The notes: generated by a model not told the origin, from the sequence alone. Counted from the stretch's first letter, positions 39,308-52,494 are shown. The stretch: DNA of 64,000 nucleotides from Vespula vulgaris (GCF_905475345.1 NC_066595.1:4836501-4900500); one strand, 5' to 3'. Program-made: numbers and translations.

Positions 39308-41192
39308 ATGTTGCGAATCTCTGTCAATAGTTGTTGTCGACCGTTGTTAAAATTAAATACTGTACAGGTAAGATCTGTAGTTTTTGTTAATATGAAAGGT
39401 TATGTATGAAAATTATATTGTTTTTTACATTTTTTTTTTCTTTATAGAGCAATACTACATGTAGATCAATTCACATTGTACGTCGAAGTAGGCATACTAT
39501 TGTAAAAAATTTGCTTCTTCTTGATTCGAATCGTTTCGATTCTCATATATTAAATGCTTTCTTTATGCGACATGCAAGTACGAATGGTACTGCAGTAACT
39601 GATACAAAGGAAGTTCCTGAAGTAAATCGAATTGATTTAACGAATCATACGACTGTTAATAAAGATGATCAGTTATTTGAAATACCAGGTAATTTATGGT
39701 ATATTTTAACATCTTAAATCAGAATCAATTTTACATGTTTGTTCATGGATATTAGATATACCAACTCCGGTAGATGAGGTAGTTACAGTGGTACAAAAAG
39801 TACATGCCAATGGCGAAGTAATGTTTGAAAGTTTAGGATTAGGAGGATATAATCCTGTAGGTATTATTCAAACTTGTATGGAATGGTTGCACATCTCTTG
39901 TAATTTACCTTGGTGGTCTACGATTGTTATAGGTAAATAAAAAACTTTTCCCTTTCATATACTTTATTTAATTGAGCTAAAAGAATTATTTTTTCAGGAA
40001 CTTTGGCTGTTAGAATATTCATGTTTCCTTTAGTAATAAACTCTCAAAGGTATTCAGCCAAAATGAGTATGTATTTCCCACAAATAACGAAATTACAACA
40101 GGGTTTAACAGACGCAAGAATGAGTGGAGATCAGTATCAAGGTATGAAAAAAAAAAAAAAAAAATTTGCTGATTGATTTATTGGAAGAAAAATATAGATT
40201 ATTAATAGATAATATTCTTTTTTATTTTAGCTGCTGTATATACGAATGAATTATATCAACTTATGAAGGAAAAAGGCTTAAGTCCTTGGAAATCTTTAGT
40301 TCCTATACTTGTACAGGTATTATATATGTATATTATGAGTTGTTATAAAGTATATAAAATGATATTAATTATCTTTAATAAAATATGTGTAATGATTTTT
40401 TATAGGCTCCTGTATTTCTTAGCTTTGTCTTGGCTTTGAAAAAAATGGCTGATTTACCAGTTGAAAGTCTTAAAACTGGTGGTCTCTGGTGGTTTCAAAA
40501 CTTGACTGTGCCAGATCCTTATTACCTATTACCTTTAATAACAAGTGGAACGTTATATATTACGATTGAAGTTGGAACAGATACATTAGCAGCTTCATCA
40601 ATGGGAATGATAAAATATGCTTTACGTTGCATCCCATTAATTACATTACCATTTTCAACATCCTTTACATCTGTAAGTACAATAAGATCTCTAGCTTTAC
40701 AATATTATAATTATCAAATAATATCTTAATAATTTTGGCAATAACAATTCTCTTTCATACTTTTAAAACAGTAAGTGTAATTTGTATTTAATTGCAGGCT
40801 GTATTAGTTTACTGGACAATGTCAAACTTTTTCTCTTTGATACAAGTTGGTTTATTAAGAATAGAACGTGTAAGAAAATTTTTTAATTTACCAAAGATAG
40901 TACGGCACAAACCTACTGATGTAATTGCAAGAAAGGGATTTATGAAAGGAATGAAAGAATGTAAGAGCAATATTGTAACTATAAATATTTAATCTACTTA
41001 TTTAAAATTTTTAATTTATTATACTTTCAATTAGCTTGGGAGAACATAAAAATAACGAAGCAGATTGCTGAAAGAGATCGCGCGGATATGATCAAATTTA
41101 ACAATGCTGGAAGGGGACCCATAATAAAAACGTATACATACGATCCAACAAAACAAATCAAACAAGCTAAAATACTTACAAAAAATAAATAA
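39308..41192 (+). CDS. OXA1L: OXA1L, mitochondrial inner-membrane insertase (8 exons, 431 aa)
   Basis: The product belongs to the Oxa1/YidC/Alb3 family, which inserts mitochondrially and nuclear-encoded proteins into the inner mitochondrial membrane and binds the mitoribosome. Coding exons: 39308-39367, 39448-39688, 39756-39932, 39998-40141, 40231-40316, 40406-40672, 40798-40960 and 41035-41192. All introns are GT-AG and 65-125 bp, and the joined frame is open for 431 residues, normal for animal OXA1L. The first 40 or so residues are rich in Arg, Ser and His with no acidic residue, as expected for a mitochondrial targeting sequence. The family core begins in exon 3 (PWWSTIVIGTLAVRIFMFPL) and continues through LSPWKSLVPILVQAPVFLSF, the GGLWWFQNLTVPDPYYLLPL segment and the final helix with VYWTMSNFFSLIQ. 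A basic tail follows, as in ribosome-binding Oxa1. The start is the first Met in a frame that continues into the targeting sequence. The gene is tail to tail with CIAO2B. AATAAA motifs lie around the stop codon and at 41275-41280. Confidence 0.95.
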
Positions 41193-41274
41193 ATAAAAAG
41201 ATAATTCAATAGAATTATTGTAAAAATTTAGAGTTTAGTATTATTTATAACTTTTCTTATAAATAGTTATTAGA

Positions 41275-41344
41275 AATAAAATAATAATTTTATTTATTAT
41301 ATTTTTGAACTATTTCAGAAAAAAATTATTTCAACATATTTATT
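41275..41344. terminator. Overlapping poly(A) signals of convergent OXA1L and CIAO2B
   Basis: AATAAA on the plus strand is at 41275-41280. AATAAA on the minus strand is at 41289-41294, 41293-41298 and 41339-41344. The two stop codons are only 231 bp apart, so the 3' UTRs may overlap. Confidence 0.5.
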
Positions 41345-41423
41345 GCTTACAATATATTATGTCTATTTGATCTTAAGTCTTCTGATCTAATCTATTGTAA
41401 GGAAAAAGCATATTTGTAAAATT

Positions 41424-42035
41424 TTAATATTTAGAACCACAAACACAGTGATTAATTACTTCAACTAAATGTGAATTTTCAAGTGCAGCAGCTACTCTTT
41501 CTTTATCTGCTAATTGTTTGTTAAGTGCTGTTTCGGATATATGAGTACCAGGAGTTATTTCTACGCTTACTTTAAATCTAGGTGGTAAGGCTCTTAATAA
41601 TTGCACTCTTATAGAAAGACCAATCAGAGTTGCCATACTACAATGAGGTATTGTTGGTGTAAATTTAACATTCACTATATTCTCTGCATCATTCACCTAA
41701 AATATTATAGTTTTAGAACTATTTAAAAAATACATAATAAAAACAGTGTATCATATTGCATTACCTCTATAAGATTTTGTTCTACAACATTTAGTTCTTC
41801 TAACGTTAATGGATGTTCAGGATCATTGATATTTCTAATGAGATCTGAAATTAAAAGCAATTAAACCAAATTCTCTTGATAAATATTCCTTTATCGAATC
41901 GTAACAATAACAACCAAAAACTTCTCTTGCATCAAACGCATCAACGATATCTTCATCTTCCTCAGCAGCTGTGACTTGTCTATCTTCTACTTTTTTATAT
42001 AATTTTGGATTGATATTTTCCAAGTTATCCGTCAT
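41424..42035 (-). CDS. CIAO2B: CIAO2B / MIP18 (FAM96B), cytosolic iron-sulfur assembly factor (3 exons, 157 aa)
   Basis: This is a MIP18-family (DUF59) subunit of the CIA targeting complex. With CIAO1 and MMS19 it delivers Fe-S clusters to cytosolic and nuclear apoproteins such as DNA polymerases and helicases. Coding exons on the minus strand: 42035-41915, 41844-41765 and 41696-41424, with introns of only 70 and 68 bp. Diagnostic segments are VDAFDAREVF at the end of exon 1, DLIRNINDPEHPLTLEELNV in exon 2, and FTPTIPHCSMATLIGLSIRV plus ITPGTHISETALNKQLADKE in exon 3. Cys86, in the PHCSM motif, matches the conserved reactive Cys of the family. Length is normal. The first donor is weak (G|GTTGTT), but the protein frame across it fits the family exactly. 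AATAAA on the minus strand at 41339-41344 would give a 3' UTR of about 85 nt. The gene converges on OXA1L and diverges from HEATR1. Confidence 0.95.
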
Positions 42036-42852
42036 CGTCGTTATGTATATCAATATGGATATAAAGTCAACATTTTCAGATTCGATATTTACATATACTG
42101 ATAGATTATTATGAACGATTATATGAAATAATCTTAACACTTGTAATCACATGAATTGTAACACAAATATAACTAGCATAACGACACCAAGTTTAGCGAA
42201 CACAGAGGACGACACTAGCACAAACACGTGGGTTTCTAATCATGAATAACGCAGTAGAATTATATTCAAACACATAGAAATGAAAATTTATTATTGTTAT
42301 AAATAAAGTTAAACTTTCCAAACAATTATGTATAAATGATGTCTTTTATAGGAGCCTGTTAACAAGGAACTATTAACAATGAAGTTAAATCTTTATTGTG
42401 TCTTTTCAATGGTCAGCGCTTAACCATTAGGAGGTATGCAATTTTATGTAAGCGATGGCCGCCTTTATATCTGAAATGTGAGAGCGGCAAAAGTTAAGCG
42501 GTTCGCTACAAACGTTAATAGCACGTGTAGAATGATCAATTACCGCTCGTTCTTTTCTTTTGGAGCGATATGGGTTATTAAACGTTAATTGATAAATATT
42601 TGCATTAAATTATACATTTCGTTCGATTTTAGTAAAATCGCTTATCGTCTAATTCAACTATTTCGAAACGATAAGTATTAATGTAAGTTGTCACAAGACA
42701 TCATAGAGGTTATGTGTACATCATATTGAATGTGCTCAGAACGTTACATGAAATTTATATATTAAACAAAACGAAAATCGTGATAGAATATAAATAGTAA
42801 TAATTTAAATTGTGCAAATAATCGTGTTTGCTTTATTAACTGTAGAATTATA
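42036..42852. promoter_or_regulatory. Divergent promoter region between CIAO2B and HEATR1
   Basis: These 817 bp separate the two start codons and should hold both 5' UTRs and promoters. CACGTG E-boxes lie at 42225-42230 and 42522-42527. Myc/Max is known to bind CACGTG at ribosome-biogenesis genes in insects, which would suit HEATR1, but binding here is inference. A GC-richer patch lies around 42450-42500. A possible 5' UTR splice acceptor (CTGTAG) sits about 8 nt before the HEATR1 ATG. No TATA box is clearly placed. Confidence 0.6.
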
Positions 42853-45800
42853 ATGGCCACTTCATTAGCGGAACAATTAAAGAAGCTAAGAGCTCCACAA
42901 ACTGCGATATTGTTGCAAGATAAGAAACGTTCAAGCTTGTTATTTGATCCAAAAGAAGCTGCAAATTTAGATAAAGAAACGGTATTAAGCATAGGTAAAA
43001 TTTTTTGTTTAATTAAAAGTTATTATAATTCGTATATATGTAGTTGAGTTATTAAATATTAATAATATAATTTTTATGTTCACATGCAGGTCAAAGCGGA
43101 TTACAAGAATTGATCAAGTTATCTAACCTATTTATAGAATTTGAAGAGAATCTATTTGCCCGGAGTTCTATGAATCTAGAGCGTTCGATCTGTGATGTTA
43201 AGGTCAACAGAAGACTTGATGCTGGAATTGAAAAGTTTCTTATATTACTTTCACCTTATTTTCTTTTGAATACAGCTCATAAAGCTCTTGAATGGTTAAT
43301 ATATAGGTTTCATATACATCAATACAATAAGGATCAGTTTCTTCTTTTGATTTTGCCTTATCACGAAACTCGTATTTTTGCCAGGTATGTCATAGTATAT
43401 AATTAATATATTAATTGTGTTTTTATATTGATTCAAACGTGTGTTTTATTTGTTAGGGCATTACAATTGATAGATCTATCAGATCCAGCAGACAAATGGC
43501 GTTGGCTCAAGCCACTACAGAAACCAGGAGTACCTTTAGCCTCCAATACGCTTATAAACAGAGTTAGTTCCGATAATGGTATTTTAAAAAATATCTGCAC
43601 TCATGTTATTACAGCAACAAAGACATACTCAGAGCAAGCAACATCTTTAAGTACTCTGTACTCATTTTATACTACTGTATTAATCGGTGCTATCGATCGT
43701 TCATCTACCATTACAGAAGTTCAAACTGGTCACATCCTACCAAGTCTTTTAAAAGGATTAGCAAGTAAAATTCCAGATTTTGCTGCTAGCAGTTACATGA
43801 TTCTGTCCAAATTATTGACAAAGGTAAAAATAAAAGATGATATTATGGAAAAATTATTATTGAAAACATTTAAAAGACCATGCCTACAATTAGAGGCAAT
43901 GCTTTTGCTTCTTTTCTTATATGATTCTGCATTTTGTCGATTGACTTATATATATGGTAGTGTCGTACGAAGATTGGCAGAGCTTCCATGGTTTATAGAA
44001 ATGATAATCAAATTACAATCTTCGGGAATTAATGTGACAAGACTTATCGTTCCATTGATACAAACTGCATGTCACGAAATCCTGATAGACACAACAGAAA
44101 CTATATTAGTTCAGAATATGGTAAACGAAATAATTTCTTCAGTAAAATTGGAAGATAGTGCAGTAGATACATTATTATCAAGTATTCTAAAAAATAATTT
44201 TTCCGAAAATGAAGTATCCAAAGAATACAAAGATTTTTTGGTTCATCTATATCGATCATTGGAGAGAGGATATCCAGAAAGGTTTGACGATTATTTAAAA
44301 AATCTTATGAAATATAACGAAAAAGATAGTAGTTCTAAAGTGGAATTACGATTTCTCACGTCCTGGCAATTTGGTGCACACGGTGCATACGAATCAGTGG
44401 AAATATTGGATAGATTGATTCACTCTAGTGCAGAACAAAGAATAATTGCATTGGAAGCACTCGCAAATGACAATGTAAACATTCCTGAAAGTTTTCAAGA
44501 AATGATCAGGAATACGCTCAAGACTAGATTCAATGATAGCGAAGTAAACGTTATCAGGAGTTTGCTTTCATTTCCTGTAAAACGATTGACAAAATTACTT
44601 TCTACCGATACAATAGTCGATGAACTATTAGTTTTATTATCGACCTGTCATAACGATTCTAGAAAAGTGTTGGCTAAACCGGCATTGAGGATACTTTTAG
44701 AATTGTGTGACGATAGCGATGACACAAGTATATTTATTACAACTTTACCATATTTATTTCCTAACAAAGATAAGGACGTAGAAGTTGCTATGGAAATTCT
44801 ATTGTCAAATTTTGCCAAGAAGAATAGCTACATGCAAAAGGTTAAAGCTGACATTGGAAGATCACCAAGTGCAGAAACGATCACTTCGGCTGTGTTTCAT
44901 AATATATTAAATTCGGAATTATTACCACCGACTGAAAATATATTGAATGCTATGAAGCAACAAATTCCTCATGGCGATGCCGTGTCCATGTTTTTTAATA
45001 TGATTTTATTGGGATCTGTTTGCAGAGTAGCCGTTGGTTCGTTAAAACCAGAACTAGCTAGAGAAGTAATTGAATTGGCTACAGAAATACTTAGAATGTA
45101 TCCGCAAGTTAAACTTTTGCCAAATTGTAACAATTTAACTGGGAACGATATACAGTCGGCACTTGAATTAACTTCGAACGGTATCTTACCACTCCAAGTT
45201 GGCACTTACGTTCTCGAAATGGTTCACAGACGTTTGGATTTAAAATCTAATCCTACATTCGATTTTGATAATGATTCAGATCGTAGTAATCTGATATTAC
45301 GCCTTCTCGAAATGTTTTTCGAAGGTATAGACAATAAATTTCAATCTAAACATTATTCACGATGTTTGCAGATATTTTTTCAAAGACATTTTACAACGAT
45401 GAAAGATTTAATTCGTTTTTTATCACAATTATTTATAAAACCTGTAAACGTCCAAACGTCATTTCACTGTTTGCAAATATCATTGATACTTTTGGAACAA
45501 TGCAAATCGATGCAATGGGCATTGCAAGACAAAGTTTTTCTAACGAACCTACTACTATCACTCGCAAGAGAACACAATGAGTGCAGAGTCGTTGCTATAG
45601 ATATTTTGAAAAAATTAACGCAAACGTTTCATTTAACGATGGAACCATTTTCAGTGTTCCTTCAAGAATTAGTGAACAGAAGTCCAGAAATATATTTGGA
45701 TCCAGATCAATTGTCCTTGTATCTCTATGTTTTACTATCTCCAGATCCAGACGTAAGCAGTCAATTAAAATCCGACATACGTAAGAAACTTCAACAAGTA

Positions 45801-48800
45801 CAGCAGGAATTATTTGATATTGTTACGGATCCGATAACTCCAATGTACGTTAAATCGCAATTATTAAATATCCTAGTTCACGTAAACGGATCAGAAATTT
45901 TACAAAATCTCGCAACGCTTGGTCTCGAATTACTTAAAAAATTAAATATTGAAACGAGACAGGAATCAATGGGGAACGCTTTGAAAAATATTCTCCAACG
46001 ATTTAACAGCGTAACTACGAAAGCTTTAACGAATGAGAAAGTCTGGAAACTTTTTGAAACTGGCATATTGGAATATAAAGGTCAAATAATAATGGATAAC
46101 AAACTATGTCCGCCAAGTGTTATACTTTTGAAGCAGATCGACGAGACGTTCTTCGAAAGTGTTGGCAAAGTTTCAAATCAATTACAAGGAAAGATTCTCG
46201 GGATATTGTTGGATATCGCAACGGATTGTGACGTTGGTAACGTAATATCGAGTGTGAACAGAGCGATAAGAAGAATACGTATGCATGCTCGACTTATAGT
46301 CGACGAGTTACAAAAGATGAAAACGTTTAACGAAACGAAGATTGAAACTAATCAGACAAAAGTAAGAGCAAGACGACCAAGTCAACTTCGTGCCATTCCT
46401 AATCCAATGATGATCAATAGCAGAGATTGGAAACGCGGAGTGACCCTTTTGGAATTCGTACAACGTGCTGAAAATATAGAAAAAGAAGAACTTCTTTATC
46501 CGATTTTGTTCGATTTACTTAAAACATGTCTCAGCTTTGAGGAACAAAGTCCGATCGAATATACGAATCAATTGATCTTGTCGACCATTCATCGACTCAC
46601 AACCGAAAAACTTCCGATCCGAGACGCTCATCTACAAGTGGATTTGATAGCACAGTGTATAAGAACATCGAGAAATCCTCAGACTCATCATCACGCGTTA
46701 CTACTCCTGGTTGAAATGTTGAAGATCGTTAATGTACGTTGCGCATTTCACACGATCATGCCTATATTTACATTTATGGGTAGTTCCGTTGTTAGACAGG
46801 ACGATGCTTACTCTATACAAATCATTTCGAAAACACTCGAAACTGTGGTACCCATTGCAAATTCTGAGAACGACGAGACACACGCTTGCGAAATTTTAAG
46901 AACGTTTATCGTATCATTACCGGATATACCAGAACACAGAAGGACGCCTTTATTCGTCAAACTGTTGCAATTGCTCGACGATCATCTTCATTTGTATTAT
47001 CTTTTAACGTTCGAAAGTTATGTACTTTCCAGAACTCGTATAATCAATGAAAAAACACCATCTCAAAGGCTAGAATTTGCTTTGAACGTCTCGAAGGAAT
47101 TCACACCGAAAAGATTGTTATTAGTTTGCGTTAAATTGGCACGATTTTTGAGAGATTTGCCCGTCGATATCGAGGAAGAGAAAGATCGAAAGGCGGCTAT
47201 GTCGTTTCCACATAAACACGTTTTCGATGTTACCAAGAATACTCCGAAACATCTTAGACATTACAAATTTATATTGGTCCAATTTCTCGGCAATCTATTA
47301 TCATCGACAGATTTTATAAATCGAGTTGCCCAATACAATTCGGACGAAGTGGACGAGATCAGGCCGCATTACGATGCTCTGATAATCGAATTGGTTCTTT
47401 TGATACATAATACTTCTAAGACCGCAGATATGTATCAGGGTAAGCCGATAGGAAAATATTGGAAGGTTCTTTTACATCATCTTTACGACGTCCTGGATCT
47501 CGTTAACAATCTTCTACCAAACAATATATTTTTAATTAGCATCAAACAACTTTTGAGTCATGAATTATTAACGGTTAAAAGGAAAGCTTTAGAATTGCTC
47601 AATGCAAGACTTCAACAGAGAAACTTTAACGAAGATGATCACGTCGATCTATTAGAGTTGATCGGTACGTTATTAGAAATTATCGACGTCAACGTGAAAA
47701 TAGAAAATCAAGAAGGTGAAGTTGTTCAACAAACCGTCTTAATTACGCTCAAATTGTTGGCAAAGTTGTTAGCAAGCAAACATCCTGCGGTATTCAAACC
47801 CGTAAGTAATAAGATTCTTCTTATCAACGATCCAAGTATTAACGATCTAATAATGTGTTATATTTTCTCTTTGTAGATTCTCGAAATGACTACGGAACTC
47901 TTACAAACACGCGATGGTCCGATATTAGGAAGTGCGGCACTATGTGTTGCAGAATTATGCAGCTGTTTACGTACTTATGCTATACAATCGTTAAACAAAT
48001 TTATACCTGCGATTATTCATTTGATGAAGACTCATTGTCACGAGGAAATACCTGATATCGTTACTATCAGTATCGTTAGCGCTTTCCAGAAGATCGTCGA
48101 ATCTATTGGAAATTTCTTATCGCTTTACTTGGATCAAGTTTTGTACGAGTTAACCCGATTGAATTCATTTTACACGGACACGGATCATCCGAAGGTATTT
48201 TTATCACAAAAAGCTTCATTATTTTTTTGCGAATTCATAAAACTGTTGAAATTAATACTAATATATAACTACTATAATACTACTGTGATACTACTATAAT
48301 ATTCTTGTCTTATATATTCAGATCGGTGTCGTGGTTTCTCGTTTAAAATCGACAACGCAAAAGTTGGCAAGCTTCGTACCATTGCGTGTATTGTTACCAG
48401 CTATCAACAGAACTTACGATAGATTATGCAAGAAAAAATCTTACAAATGTATACCACCGCTTTTAAGTATCCTTTCCGAATCGTTTCTTTCGATACCAAC
48501 CGCTGATTTAAATGCAGCTATACCAGATCTCGCGAGTTTCTTTTTAAAGGTATTTCAATTTCGCGAAGATATCGTATCTAGTCAAGATGATATGGAAGTC
48601 GATGGTGCAGATATATCTAAAGATATCGAGATAGTCGAAGAGAGTGCTGGTAAAGCTTTGGTAGCATTAGTTTTAAAATTAAGCGAGGCCACGTTCAGAC
48701 CACTTTATTATAGATTTTACGATTGGGCAGCAAGAAATCCAGATCACAAAGAACGTAACATAACGTTTTTCAGGTATGTCGGAAATGATCTTGTCTATTT

Positions 48801-49620
48801 TAACGAATCGAATTAATCTACTGCTCGTTTTTCATTTTTATTATTTTTTTTTTTTCTTTCTTTCTTTTTCTTCCAGACTTTCAGCGAACATAGCAGATTG
48901 TTTGAAATCATTGTTCGTCCTTTTCGCCGGTCATTTCTTAAAACACTCTGCACTCTTATTAACCAATAACAATCTGTTCGTTACTCAAGAATCAGGAGAA
49001 CTTACTCTTCCTGAGGAATCGAGTAGAATCGAATTGGTGGAGTCGGTTTTATTGACCCTCCATCGAGTTTTTACTTACGATGCAAATAATTTTGTTAATC
49101 AGGAACGATTCGACGCATTGGCTCAACCGATCGTTGATCAATTAGAAAATACAATGGGTACAAAAGAAGATTATAATAAACGGGCGAACGATTTGATAGT
49201 ACCTTGTATAGCTTCGTTCGCTAGCGCTATACCAGATGATTCGTTGCACAAACTTTTGGTTTATCAAACTTTGTTAAAAACTAGACACGCCAAGGCATAC
49301 GTCAGAAGTGCCGCTTTAAACGCTCTGGTAAGATAAATATTTCTATGAAGTTAATATCTTTTTTAATGGTATATTATTATGTCATTTCGTATCAAAGAAA
49401 GTTCTTATTTTTCTTTTTCTTCCTTTTTTTTCTTTATTCGTTTTTTCAGGTTGAAATCGCTCGAAAATTAGGAGAAGATTTTATGCCATTGTTACCGGAA
49501 ACCGTACCATTTTTAGCGGAGATGTTAGAAGACGAGGACGAAGCTACCGAAAAATGTGCTCAGAATGCAGTGAGAACGTTGGAGGAAATTTTAGGAGAGC
49601 CATTACAAAAATATTTTTAA
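42853..49620 (+). CDS. HEATR1: HEATR1 / UTP10, small-subunit processome HEAT-repeat protein (7 exons, 2057 aa)
   Basis: This is the very large HEAT-repeat nucleolar protein (human HEATR1/BAP28, yeast Utp10). It is part of the U3 snoRNP/t-UTP complex needed for rDNA transcription and 18S pre-rRNA processing. Coding exons: 42853-42994, 43090-43384, 43457-47801, 47877-48194, 48322-48773, 48877-49327 and 49450-49620. All junctions are GT-AG and the phases close exactly. Family signatures include MATSLAEQLKKLRAPQTA at the start, SLLFDPKEAA, LEWLIYRFHIHQYN, THHHALLLL near residue 1221, IFTFMGSSVVRQDDAYS and the terminal GEPLQKYF. The U3snoRNP10-type region is expected near residues 200-340. The BP28CT-type domain begins around residue 1725 (exon 5, RVLLPAINRTYDRL). 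Length is close to the 2,144 residues of the human protein. One exon of 4,345 bp holds about 70% of the protein. CpG is scarce in the 5' half and common in the 3' half. The gene converges on the small membrane-protein gene. Confidence 0.96.
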
Positions 49621-50120
49621 TTTTAGTCAATTTGACGAATTCTTTTTTTCTTTTTTTTTTTATGAATCCGTCGAACGGAACAATACGATGTGTATATATA
49701 AAAAAGAAAAACATGTGTATAAAAAAGATAAACAAAAAAATCGTATATCTGTGTACGATGTGTGTAAAAAAGAAAAAAAAGAACAAGATTTTTATAAAGT
49801 ATCTTCTATAATTTCTTATATTAAATTGATTTATGTAAAATAATCAATCGATATCGATCTCGTGGTTTTGACATTTAATTATGAATTTCAGAAGAATAGA
49901 CGAACGATAGATTATATTTGAGATATTTTTTTTTTTTAACCAGAGCAGCCTGATCTATTAAGAAAAAACATTCTTTTTATTTTATAAGTTATTCACAATT
50001 TGGACGAAATATAGAATATATTATTTGCTTATATTATATAATACACTATCGTTAGAGTATACGCAATGTCATGGCAGTACATCGTATCCGTTGTATACAT
50101 AATAACGTGTATCTATGTAC

Positions 50121-50152
<32 letters not shown>

Positions 50153-50466
50153 GTATACACATATATACACGCATTAATTAATGTTTACAGTATACGTGTA
50201 CGCAACGTTCGATTTATTAGTTCATTTTTTTTCCTTTTCTGTTTTTTAAGAGAATTCTTGTAGGATATACACACATTACGTATATCCCATAGCGTATACA
50301 TCATCACATCAAATTAGATGCGAAAAGAATGAGCGTTTCATTTTAAGCGCTCATATTTCAATGACGTCTCTTATTCTTCGGAAGTATATATGAACTAGGC
50401 CTTTGATTAACTTTCTGCTTGAACGACAAAATTGACATTAAACGTAATTAGTCTTCTCCTTTGGAA
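49621..50466. other. Convergent intergenic region, HEATR1 and membrane-protein gene
   Basis: Contains both 3' UTRs, a (TA)n run at 50115-50165, and T- and A-rich stretches. No further gene seen. Confidence 0.6.
49976..49981 (-). terminator. Candidate poly(A) signal of the small membrane-protein gene
   Basis: Minus-strand AATAAA lies about 490 nt past the TGA at 50467. It is also about 355 bp beyond the HEATR1 stop codon on the other strand, so the two convergent transcripts end close together. Confidence 0.35.
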
Positions 50467-52449
50467 TCACACTTGTGGAACGTCCGCCTCGTTTCTCAGG
50501 GCCATCTCTTCTCCTTGCGCTGTCGTTGGAATTTTTCTGCGACAAAAAGAATATTCCATTTTTTATCATTTATTTATTTATGAAGAAAGAGAGAATGAAA
50601 AAAATTTAATGAAAATTGAGTTTTACTTTTTCTTGAATACAAATGATAAAAAAAATAATTCGTAAAGGAGAAAGATAATTATAAAGATAATTTTTAGAAA
50701 AAGCCTTACCTCTTTCTATACTGGAATATAATATAGACAATAATAGCATTGCCAACGAACAATAAAGCGATCAGGACGGTTGGAAGTACAACATCTGTAA
50801 AACGAAAAATAATCGAATTTATCAATCTGTATAAAATGTCAAACGAACCGCCGGCCAAAGTTTTCGTTCTCTTTCTTCTTCATCATCAACATCTTCATCG
50901 TTGTCTCTTACGACTAAACACGCTATGGGAACATGACACAGTGAACTTTGAACGCGTTACGACTAACGGAGCGTCATTCATAACTCGTTCCTCTTCTTTT
51001 TCATCCATACAAATATATTATATTAATGAAAACTTTTATGACCAATTTCTTAGAAAAAATTAATAAAATACAAAAAATATATATATACGTCGAGAGAGAA
51101 GCAAAAAAAGAAGTCATAACTTTCGAAAAATTAATGAAGGATATTTAAATATTAACAATAAAAAAGATCATCGTACAAAGATCAATGTACGTTCTTGGAT
51201 ATAAAGTTCTAAAAGAAGATGAAGAAGAGGGAGAAGGAAGAAGAAAGAAAATAATAAAAAAAAAAAGAAAAAAGAGATTACTTCAACGTAATCTTCTTGT
51301 TCGCAGCTGTTACGTATCATTAATACGAGGAGTCATTTATCGTCGGAGAAGAAAACTTCCAATCGGAAAAGCTAAGCAAAGTTATTACTTATCAAGAAAA
51401 TGAAGATTTATCCTCGAGCAAGTTCGATGTACCGAATGATAAAAATCCTGATGAAAAATCCTGATAATTAATAACTAATAAATTAATTCGTTTCACGAGA
51501 ACGATAGAATAATTTTAACGACACATTGAATTGTCACTTTGATGTTTCACTAATATAAAAATTTTAATATAATGAATTATTTTCTATAAACGTGAACAAG
51601 AGGAAAGTTCACCGACCTACGACGTAGTCCGCTTGCTTCATCATAGCAGATTGCGCCGAATCCATGGCCTGGCTGTTTCCGTTTGCGAGTGCGCCTTCGC
51701 CCCTACCGATTCTTACGCCCCCACCAAGGACGTTGTCACCCGAGAGACTCGACAAATGATGATGTTCGTTCTCTGTTTTGAGGATCACCGCGGACGTAGC
51801 TGAAAAAAATAAAAGAAATGAAAGAAATAATATTAAACGAACGCTCATTAAAAATTTTTATTCATTGATCGTTGATCAAAAGGATCGATCAACGATTTTA
51901 ATCTTCGATAATTTAATCAAAAAAATCTAGGATCTTGGAAATTGTAAATACGGCCCTGAGACTCTTCTGTATTTGAAGCTTGAAATTTGACTCAATCGAT
52001 CGCATTCCTTCTTCTATGACTCTATATCTTACGCGATTGGTTCGTATTGTATTTTTAATAAAAAAAAGAAATATTTGATATTATATAATAGATATTTTAT
52101 AAGAAATTTGATTAGAACATATTAATTTATTTATTATTAATATCATTGATCTTTGATCGATATTTTATAGAGAGTCTCCTTTAGCTTGTCCTTGATTAAA
52201 GAATCAAAAAAAAAAGGAAAAAAAAAGAAAATATCGCATCAATCGGATCATTTTAATTCAATCTATAACATTGAAAAAAAAATGTTTACGCTTATTTTAT
52301 ATTCCAGTTTTGCAGATCAATCTCTTTTGTTTTGTTTTTCTTTACTTATCTTCATTCATCGGCATAATACTTACATTTGTGTTCGTAAACATTGTCTAAA
52401 TCTACATATATGTATATTATATGCACGTATGTGTATATATGCAAGTGTG

Positions 52450-52494
<45 letters not shown>

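Noticed and set aside
44969..45784. Several 60-80 codon frames on both strands inside HEATR1
   Set aside because: Shadows of the real HEATR1 frame.
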